NCBI RefSeq assembly: GCF_000002235.5
Contig: NW_022145613.1
Location: forward strand, 64,501 to 128,500
Origin: Strongylocentrotus purpuratus
Taxonomy: Eukaryota > Echinodermata > Echinoidea > Camarodonta > Strongylocentrotidae
Length of the DNA: 64,000 nt
Reading direction: 5' to 3'
Each line of letters begins with the position of its first letter. The first letter of the stretch is position 1. Of the stretch, positions 56,601 to 64,000 are shown piece after piece. Below the pieces are notes generated by a model. The model was given only the letters and a program-made list of their open reading frames with translations. It did no database searches and was not told the DNA's origin. The position numbers and the translations under genes were made by a program.

Positions 56601-57891
56601 CTTTTAAATATTTGTTTACTAAGAACATAGATTATATACATAATAATAATAGACATGAGTGTGTTCTTTCTGATTTATAATTAAATTAGCGTTCTTCAGA
56701 GGAGGGAATATAGATCTATACTTTTCTGCAAACTTTAAACGCACCTTTTTAATTTATGAATGCTAGTATGCAGTTGTGAGTCGGTCAAAGGAGGTGCACA
56801 CCATCTTATTCCTTGTTTGTTTGATCTTTGTTTGATCTCATGTTTGACCTTATGTCTGATGTCATTTTTATTTTTATTATTATATATGCATGATTTATTG
56901 AATAAAGATCATATTTATATCTGTTGTGTTTATTACAAGTTTTAGTTGGTAATTTTAATTCAGACAATGGTGCGCTTAGAAACACTTGTATTAAGCGCCT
57001 AATAAATGTTATGTATTATTATTATTATTAAAATATGAGGATGTATTGGTTGAACGAAATAGGGCTTTTTACTTTAATTTTTTTTAATTAAATGGCCGGG
57101 TGACATGAGGAAGCATCGATCGTCTTTTGCTGTAAATTTCCGGGGCAGCTAGTACATTGGCAGAACATGTGAAATAGGTTCATATGGGGTCGATCTTGCT
57201 CAATCTTTAAAGATCCAGTAACGAAATATCAAGGAGTTACCAGCACTCACTCCTAAAATACCGAATCGGTTGTGGGCAAGGGGAGTGGTAAATTTTTTGA
57301 TGATTTTCCGACAAACTCAAATTTTTTTGTTTTGTAATTTTTCTTGTTTTGTTTTCTTTTTTTATAGTATGCATGTAAATGTAACCCTTATCCTGACTTG
57401 TAGACCTTGAATCTAATATGGGAATGAGTTTCACTGCCCCAGCTAGCTCCCACATTTATCCGTAGATAACTTTTGTCCTCATAGCATTTACTAAAATTTT
57501 GAATTTACTATTCCGAATTCCAGAATGTTAAGATACAACATACTTGAAATAGATATATAAGCCTTTACACGAAATTTTACCCTCTCATATTCGCGATTAA
57601 AAGAATAATAATTTCCTGGGGGGTCATTATCAAGGACTCGGCCACTTATGAGTCGAAAATTTATCAAAATTTCCCGGAAAAATATTTCATGTAGGTTTCA
57701 TTAAGTTGTTTAGACAAATGCATTGGTTGATATTGTGAAGGATCAGCCGGGGCACGTACTTCCTCTGTCCCGCGTCAGATACGCCACTGTATTTAGATCT
57801 TACCTGTGAAATTAGTGACACCTGCTTTGACCATTCTTCTATCAATCGTCAATGGTACGCTGAGAAGCAGCAAGAACACTAAGTGATCCAT
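50390..57891 (-). CDS. Somatomedin-B-motif, Cys-rich 7TM receptor (family B / adhesion-methuselah-like GPCR)
   Basis: Complete three-exon model on the minus strand: 57804-57891, 54141-56557, 50390-50638 (phase 1 then phase 0 introns of 1,246 and 3,502 bp); 917 aa. Residues 1 to about 15 form a signal peptide (MDHLVFLLLL). Residues 58-82 carry a somatomedin-B-like cluster (PCRCDPQCALYDECCPN). A long ectodomain rich in cysteines and N-glycosylation sequons runs to about 620, TM1-TM5 to 835, and TM6-TM7 after that (LSGVMGFTWILAF, then IAINSLQGVFILLAFVF). Loop and TM5 motifs (NDWLCWL, FGVPLAALLFLNAILF) resemble methuselah-like and adhesion receptors. I find no GPS cleavage motif before TM1. A plasma-membrane G-protein-coupled receptor is inferred; the ligand is unknown. 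Confidence 0.9.
51130..51291. mobile_element. MITE with GGCCCGAATTCACAAAG ends, copy 2
   Basis: Left GGCCCGAATTCACAAAGGAG and right TTTGTGAATTCGGGCC are nearly perfect inverted repeats. Shares GGAGGTTTGTCGACAAACC and TACGTCATATGACGCGTTT-like segments with copy 1. In intron 2 of the receptor gene. Confidence 0.8.
51640..51900. repeat. Tandem repeat in receptor intron 2
   Basis: ATGCTCATCTGACCGT followed by ATTAAAT.CCTAAAACCCC and GGACCCCACCAAGGGCCCTAA recurs at about 51658, 51759 and 51853. Unit about 95-100 bp, internally GC-rich. Confidence 0.8.
53060..53717. mobile_element. GC-rich element with GGCCGTACG-type internal repeats
   Basis: TTATGCCTAGGTCACATTTG at 53060 and, inverted, TAATGCCTAGATCATTTTG at 53715 look like terminal repeats. 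Between them words such as CGGCCGTACG, GGCGGCC and CCTAGGGC recur irregularly. No frame. Far more GC-rich than its surroundings; in receptor intron 2. Confidence 0.5.
54141..56557 (-). CDS. Receptor exon 2: Cys-rich ectodomain and TM1-TM5
   Basis: A single 2,417-nt exon open throughout. Acceptor (reading the minus strand) TCAAACAG; donor GTCAAG/GTTAGT after KEELSLYVK. It contains the somatomedin-B-like cluster, repeated Cys-rich segments with patterns such as IYCAFC, INCAYC and YRSICQVCF, many N-x-S/T sites, TM1 (IMNIVGTVLSIMSVLIVITT), TM2, TM3 with HFFWLSIFFWMNALAIDL, TM4 (WCIPALIVGACLFI) and TM5. An exon this long is unusual in this gene-sparse window. Confidence 0.95.
56738..57028 (+). mobile_element. 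Solo 3' UTR of the LINE family at 20970-22137
   Basis: The sequence from CGCACCTTTTTAATTTATGA to the (ATT)n tail matches, in inverted orientation, the last roughly 245 bp of the element at 20970-22137, with a small internal insertion. Only the terminal codons and 3' UTR are present, as expected of extreme 5' truncation during target-primed reverse transcription. It lies in intron 1 of the receptor gene. Confidence 0.8.
57804..57891 (-). CDS. Receptor exon 1: start codon and signal peptide
   Basis: ATG at 57891-57889 followed by 29 codons and one base, then the donor ACAG/GTAAGA. It encodes a hydrophobic leader (MDHLVFLLLLSVPLTI). The split codon G+AA (Glu) joins the frame to exon 2. This start is preferred because the large exon has no suitable upstream ATG but does have an acceptor. 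Confidence 0.85.
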
Positions 57892-57944
57892 CGTATGAAA
57901 TCTATAATACGAACAAATTATAAAGAGTAATCACAATAATCATC

Positions 57945-57975
<31 letters not shown>

Positions 57976-57995
57976 TAATAATAATAACAATATTG
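57945..57995. repeat. (ATA)n microsatellite upstream of the receptor start
   Basis: AATAATAATAATAAT with a few AAC units, about 55-100 bp upstream of the receptor ATG on its gene strand, so within or next to its promoter. Confidence 0.9.
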
Positions 57996-58021
57996 ATAAG
58001 AATAAAAAGGTGTACTAAATG

Positions 58022-59310
58022 GATACCCGAAAATTCTGGTGTGAATATAACTGGTCGGCCAGCAGGTAGAGCGATATACAAGCGATGTACATGTAACTAC
58101 CCTGGGTAAATATGATCAAATTATTAATTCTAAAATTATTGTTTCTATTCTTCTCCTTTTTTATCTTCTTTTTAATCTTCTACTTTTTCTTCTCCTCTTT
58201 CTTTTTTCATTAGAGGTGTTTTATAAGTAGGCCTCCAGACCAAATTGTTTTTTTTTTTTTTTTTTTTTATCTTCAACCCACTCTGTTTGCGCAGAATGTA
58301 CCTCGAAGTTTCTATCTCAGTCTACTTCAATTTTGCACATAATATAGGCCTAATTTGTATGAATATGAAACGTTGCTATCTTAGCTGTTGCTTCTCTTCT
58401 TCTTTAACATCGATAGCGGTATTATCAATATTTATCATTATCACGGTCTATCGCATAATTTGAGGGTATATAGTGATAAACAAAAGCATCGAGAGCTATT
58501 AGAACACTATACCATCACACTCTGTTGCTGCTATTCTTCAGTACATAACGGTAAATAATGACATCGGTGATTAAGTGCCCCTTTTTTAAAAGTTGTTCCC
58601 CCGCCCCCTCCCCCCCCCCCATCTCCTGACAATCGACGCAAACATACTCTTCCCCATTGCTCCATCACCCACGTCTTCAAATAATGGGTAGCAATTTTTG
58701 CTCCTCTAATTTGTACTGCCCTGTAAACTCTCATCATTGGATCTTAAGCAATAAGACATGGATTTTATATTTGTCAACTGCAAACAAAGACCATGGCACA
58801 TTATTCCATCTTTCCTATCTTTCTTCGTCCTTAAATACGTTAGAAATTCGAGAAATGTGAATATATTCAGCTTTATAACGCGTAAATTATAACGCCACAA
58901 TTGGTCACGTAATCATGATAATTAATACTCTTACCCTACCTCATATCATACCGTTCTCCGGCTTCCCTTATTTAAATAGACGAATATCAATTCCTGATCA
59001 TGACCATCTAAAATATTCCAGTGTTTTTTACCATGATATGTCTTAATCGACCAAATGACATGGATACACGCAGTCTTGATATCATCACATTAATGTTTGA
59101 CTTTGTCCAGAGAAATGTGATATTGTCGATCATTCCTGAATTATAATAATAATCAATATAATTCAAATATGTACCACTTACCTTAATGTCAATCTAAAGT
59201 TTAAAAAGTTGCTAAACTTAAATGGAAGGCCAGGATAAGTATGAATTAAGGCAGAAATTATTACCTTTCGAGAATTTCGAGAATCAGCAAAAACAAAACA
59301 GTCTAAATGG
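58022..59310. other. Region upstream of the receptor gene, no gene recognised
   Basis: Contains a long T run at 58248-58268 and an 11-C run at 58610-58620. No supported exon or repeat pair. Confidence 0.5.
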
Positions 59311-59314
59311 ACAT

Positions 59315-59500
59315 TTCTTGGCGAAATGATGTTTTCTGCTTCGTGTTGATTGTGAGCAAAGTTTAATCGAAATTGCTTTCACTAGTATTTGCGAAGGTAA
59401 AGCTGGACTTTCTTGTCGTGATGACGTTTTCTGCTTCGTGTTGGCGGTGAACAGAGATTAAACGAAATTGCTTTCACTAGTATGTGCGAAAGTATATATC
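59315..59500. repeat. 95-bp tandem duplication
   Basis: TTTTCTGCTTCGTGTTG...CGAAATTGCTTTCACTAGTA occurs at 59331 and again at 59426, offset 95 bp, with several mismatches. Confidence 0.85.
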
Positions 59501-60119
59501 TGTCAAACGCTAAGTGATGAAGACTTCGATGTGAAAGCTAAAGTCACGATTTCAGGATTATGTTCTTTAACGAACAGGGTCCAATCAATCAAATTCATTG
59601 ACATCCAATCAGTTCCTCTGAACGAATGGATATATGAGCGTGCAAAAACAATATTAAGATATTAACTGGATTTGTCACAAGAAATCTGGTGAACTCAGTC
59701 ATAGTGGTTTTCTTGATCCTTTAGAGATGTATGACTTCCGAAATTATCTTCTTCTTTTTTGAAGTGCGCTTATGGGAGTAATAAATGACTTGGAAATATT
59801 GGAGCCCCGATCATTTAGCTGACACCACAGCAAAGCGATGACTTTATAGTTGAATCGACGAAAGATCAAGATTTATTGTCGCCAAAATGCAAGTGTCGTA
59901 ATTATTGCAGAGACTATCACTGCAACCAATCATCGAAGAGAGAAAACTAAACAAACAAACAAAACTCAGTGCAAATAATGCAGAAAAGCAACTTCACCGT
60001 GCATGACAGAGGAACGAAATCTGGAAGAATAAAAGGTAAGAAAAACGCGACATGCGATTGGTTCCTTCTGGTTTTGACGTGCATTTCCTCAACAATACCC
60101 CAGATGCCTATACCAACTG

Positions 60120-60212
60120 TCGAAGGAGAAGGAGGAGGAGGAGGAAAAGAAGAAGAGGAGGAGGAGGAGGAGGAAAAGAGAAAAGAAGAATAAGGAGAAG
60201 GAGCAGGAAAGG
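60120..60212. repeat. (GGA)n purine microsatellite
   Basis: GAAGGAGAAGGAGGAGGAGG and further GGA/GAA triplets; it produces poly-Glu and poly-Arg open frames that are artefacts. Confidence 0.9.
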
Positions 60213-60578
60213 GTTAATACGGCCAAAAACATAAATATTCTTAGTTCAGTGAGATTCAAATCATTAATTTGCTACTTTGAATTCAAATCTTATAATATAT
60301 GAGTGGGGTTTCTTTTTCATGCTGACGCAGGAAAACAAAACATGACATCTTTGAAGTGAAATTTAAATATTTGATATGGTTGTTTAAGTCTCATTACTTT
60401 TCTGTCATGTAATAGTGATATTGGGGCACGCGAATACTAAGCCGAATAATGAATACGAGAGAGTTTTATAACGGGGAAGAGTTATTAATAAACTTGGGCG
60501 CATTACAGTGTCAATGCCATTTCTTAAGCACAAGCTACAGCCTTGGTCACTCGGCCGATTTCATCTTTTCCTAATTAT

Positions 60579-60604
60579 CTCTCTCTCTCTCTATCTTTAT
60601 CTCC

Positions 60605-60635
<31 letters not shown>

Positions 60636-60727
60636 TCTTTCCCTCTCTCTCTCTCTCTGTCTCTCCCCCTCTATCTTTCTCTCTATCTCTCTCTCTCTCT
60701 TTCTCTCTCTCTACCTCTATCTTTCTA
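60579..60727. repeat. (CT)n microsatellite
   Basis: About 150 bp of CT dinucleotides with TA and CCC interruptions; source of the Ser-Leu repeat frames there. Confidence 0.95.
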
Positions 60728-61039
60728 AAGCATGCTTCTGCTATCTTCCATGCTTAATATAGTCACGTACGTAACTCAATATTGAGGAGTGCAAAATCAA
60801 TATGCCGACAATATCAAATATCAATTGACACTTAATTTGTTCAGTGATAATTTGACAGTGCAAAAAAATACAAATCGTCAAATGAAATCGAGAGCAAGAA
60901 GTTCTAGCAGTTGATAAAGACTCGATGTAGTCTCGTTTCTACGAATGATTGATATGAATTTTGAGCCATTGGCAATATAGTTGTTAGAGAGTTATATCTT
61001 TACTATATTAGAAAAAAAAAATATTTGTTTGAGTAAGCC

Positions 61040-61300
61040 GTAATAATTTGAGTAATAATAATAATAATAATACTAATAATGTGTCTTGTTTACCCGGGGG
61101 AGCCTCATCAGTGTTTATACTGTTCTCCCTGAGGGCACTGGATTCAGGCTTACCCGCACGCAATGTATGCACATTCTCCACTCCCTGGTAACTTAATTGT
61201 GGGCGATCGACTTTTTAATTAATGTATATCACTGTGGAAGAGCATCGCGCTAGCATGCCAGAAAAGAAACCCGATCACTTTTAAGGGGCCGGTACCCATC
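61040..61300. repeat. Likely dispersed repeat with (AAT)n start
   Basis: An (AAT)n run at 61050-61078 is followed by GTTTACCCGGGGGAGCCTC and ends near GGCCGGTACCCATCC. The trinucleotide end suits a CR1-like 3' end or a SINE on the minus strand. Tentative. Confidence 0.35.
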
Positions 61301-62869
61301 CAGACCTTAACCGCATTTCGTTAACACAATTCTGCTTGTATGCAATCAATTCACACTGTAACTGTCAATACTTTACTGCCATCATAATATGTATTTGTTT
61401 ATTCATGGTATAATACAAAATATGAATAGCAACCAAAGGCTGAGTTTTTTTCATTTTACAAGCAAGTTTTAAAAATACATAAAATACGATATTAAAAATT
61501 GTAAAAATATACAAACGTCAGATGATACTCATCTAACTTAGACCACTGTGGTTTAACTAATTCAAGGTAAACAAAAACAGAACAAACATCATTAGCCATC
61601 AAACAAAATTCATGGAGAGAAGTAATTGCATTGATCTTAACTTTGTCGTTGATGAGGAAGGAAAAGTTTACTTTTCATGAAGAGGCGAAAAAGTACGCTT
61701 TTGCTATAGTAAATAAAAACGTGTTCAGTTTTTTTATTTTTATTAGAGCTAGTAACCTAGCTACAAACATCGCTTGCCAAACAAACTGCGGTTATCGATG
61801 CAATGGGTTTATTTTGAGTCCGTAATTATGTGCGTAGTCTCATTGGTTTGGTTGGTAGTACAGGAAGTTGTTATTCTCGCAGTTTGATCACAAGTCTTTT
61901 CAGTGACACAAATATTTAAAAAATCGATATCTGATATACGTCGTTTTACCTCAATTTCTATGGAGCGCGAAAATACATTGCGGGGAAAGAATGATCGTTC
62001 AAAACTGACAAAACTCTTAATTTCCTGATCAAGTAAAAATCGCTCCCAAACTGTGCATTTTTAAACGGGTCAAAAATTGATTGACTTATATGCTCGTTTT
62101 AAGGTCCTTAAAAAGCTGTAAGTTTCTTTCGCGAAAAATATTTACGGGGTAATGATGGAAAGAAAATCTGCTGGCAAGTTTGATTTCAGTAACAAAGAAA
62201 ACAAATTTTCCCGTAGCAGGTAGAAAAATGCAGATCATAAATTCGTTTCATTTTCAGTCGTCAAGATATTTTTTTAATTGCCAACAACAGATAAATATTT
62301 ACTAATAAATTATATAAATAGTGTCAGTGAATTATAGCTATTTGCGAGCGAGTATAGAACCAGAAAAAACTGTTATCCTCATTTCAATTCGATCAAGTTA
62401 GTTTGGATAGGTTCATGTTTTATTATTCATATAGGTCAATTGTACTATTAATTTGTAATTTGTTTTAAATATTTCAGATTCAATTTGAATATCAGTGTGT
62501 GATATAAGGATAACATTCAAATTTGCTTTTTTAATCTTTCTTCATGTCCACATTTCCCCTTTGCTTCATTTTATGTGGTTTGGGCTTCGAAACCTCTGCT
62601 TAACCCTGTTGTGTGAGCTATATAAGTCGCAGTGTGACCAAGAGTTTTATCCATACATTTCCGAGCTTTTAAAAGAGCTTTGATTGTTATCTAATTTGAA
62701 GGTTTAAAAAATCCTTCATAGTGATTAAGATATCGTTTACCATTATTTTTCCTCGTGGCTGGAAATTCGAGTGTCGACTGTTGCGACTGTTTATCGACGG
62801 CCACGAGATGCGGCTGCTTGAGGCCGGGGTAGAATCGCCGAATCGAGCGCATATAGGTCTGTTTCTACT
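61301..62869. other. No gene recognised
   Basis: AT-rich sequence with short chance frames, up to the decayed LINE at the right edge. Confidence 0.5.
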
Positions 62870-64000
62870 TCAAATCTCAGCTCCTTACATTAATATTTCT
62901 ATTAATTATCTTTTTAACGAAGTTTAAATTGTGGATTTTACCTAATGATTGGAAACTCGCCAGAACTACGCCTGTTTATAAAGGTAAAGGTGAAAAGAAT
63001 AATATTTCAAATTATAGACCCATCTCAGTCGTATGTCATATTGCTAAACTGCTTGAAAAGGAAGTTCAGTCTCAGTTTTTATCTTACTTGCAGACTAATC
63101 ATCTTATTAGTGTTGAAACTGTTGACCAATATGATTTTTTGCCAAATCATTCAACTAATACATGTTAACATAGAGTCATTATGATTGGTACGAATCTTTT
63201 AATGAAAAGGAAAAAGTTGGTGCATGATTTCTTGATATTTCAAAATGTTTTGATTGTATTGACCATGAACTTTTGTTGTCCAAATTGAATAAGTATGGTA
63301 TTTTAAATACTGAACTTATTAAAATGGTTTTCTAGTTTTTTATCTGGTCGGAAACAAGCAGTTTATTGACATGGTAAACTGTCCGAAACAAAGGACATTA
63401 CTATAGGAATTCCTCAGGGGAGTATTTTAGGCCCCTCTCTCTTTATTGTTTTTATAAATGATATAACTGATTGCTTACGGTTAAGTACATGTAATATATA
63501 CGCTGATGATGTTGTCTTATACGTTTCTGATATGGATATTAATGTCATTACATCTAAGCTCCAAGCAGATTATTATGATATAAATAAATGGTATTGTAAA
63601 AATAGATTACGTAATTAATACTAATAAGAGTAATGTTATGCTGTTGAGTAGTAACACACGAGGTAACGATGAATTAAGTCTGAAGGTGCATATTGATACT
63701 GAAACAATAGCACAAGTAAGGAGTATCAGATATTTAGGGATTGACATTGATGATAGATTATCTTGGGATATCCACATTAAATCTCTTACCAAATCATTAG
63801 GTTATAAGATTTTTACTTCGAGAAAGCTCAGTAAATTTTTAAGCTCTTCCATTTTGAATAAAATATACAAATGTACCATACAGCCGATCTTAGATTATTC
63901 TTGTTCCGTATGGGGAAACTGTTCTCTACAAAACAGAAATATTCTTTTAAGGCTACAAAAAAGAGCTGCACGTATTGTCGTAGGTAACTTCGATTATGAT
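62870..64000 (+). mobile_element. Decayed CR1-like LINE, running off the window
   Basis: RT motifs on the + strand in at least three frames: DWKLARTTPVYKGKGEKN and ISNYRPISVVCHIAKLLE (62929-63168), IPQGSILGPSLFIVFIND and IYADDVVLY (about 63405-63530), then from about 63615 an open segment to the window edge with VRSIRYLGIDIDDRLSW and YSCSVWGNC. Stops and frameshifts separate them, so it is not active. The 3' end is outside the window. Confidence 0.8.

Noticed and set aside
52597..57790. AGTGGCGTACGC near 52597 and TACGCCACTG near 57780 as ends of one 5-kb transposon enclosing receptor exon 2
   Set aside because: The flanking octamers do not match and the receptor exon is clearly host-like; two unrelated ends of a common repeat family are more likely.
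60508..60762. Ser/Leu repeat open frames
   Set aside because: Produced by a (CT)n microsatellite read in successive frames.

Overview
This window is animal nuclear DNA: AT-rich and intron-rich, with small coding exons set in a dense bed of transposable elements. It looks like a marine invertebrate deuterostome, most likely an echinoderm such as a sea urchin. The reasons are a mosaic EGF plus SRCR gene built from one-domain phase-1 exons, a large Cys-rich family B-like 7TM receptor, several CR1-like and L1/Tx1-like LINEs, and hAT-like and mariner-like miniature elements. The species call is an inference; only homology searching would settle it. There is no bacterial-type operon, CRISPR array or phage.

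Two host genes can be built from splice sites. (1) On the + strand, from about 14 kb to 37.2 kb, lies a secreted EGF/SRCR protein: one putative N-terminal exon (13976-14161, or starting at the ATG at 13930), thirteen EGF-like exons (16319 to 35223), two SRCR exons (35700-35999 and 36882-37186) and a stop at 37184-37186. Every intron is phase 1, so each exon is a symmetric, duplicable module. Exons 10-13 are a recent tandem array whose introns are also similar. With the ATG at 13930 the protein would be 768 aa. (2) On the - strand, from 57891 down to 50390, lies a complete three-exon gene for a 917-aa receptor: signal peptide exon, one 2.4-kb exon with a somatomedin-B-like motif, a long Cys-rich ectodomain and TM1-TM5, and a last exon with TM6-TM7 and the tail. 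No GPS autoproteolysis motif is visible.

The rest is repeats. 0-13 kb: TTAA hairpin elements, a purine-rich degenerate minisatellite, matched palindromic MITEs, and a 1.55-kb foldback at 8.77-10.32 kb with tRNA-like segments in both arms. 13-37 kb (introns of gene 1): a 5'-truncated LINE (21-22 kb), a nearly complete two-ORF LINE (about 25.4-29.5 kb) bracketed by inverted repeats, and an L1/Tx1-like LINE fragment (31.9-33.6 kb). 37.7-50 kb: a decayed LINE, a mariner-like foldback, an hAT-like element with an internal CTCGCTCG array (42468-44777), a second hAT-like element with an exact 8-bp target duplication (44903-46828) and a LINE 3' end (48.6-49.4 kb). 50.4-57.9 kb: the receptor, with its introns full of repeats. 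58-64 kb: microsatellites and a decayed LINE running off the right edge.

Most short open frames are chance products of AT-rich or simple-sequence DNA and are not annotated.
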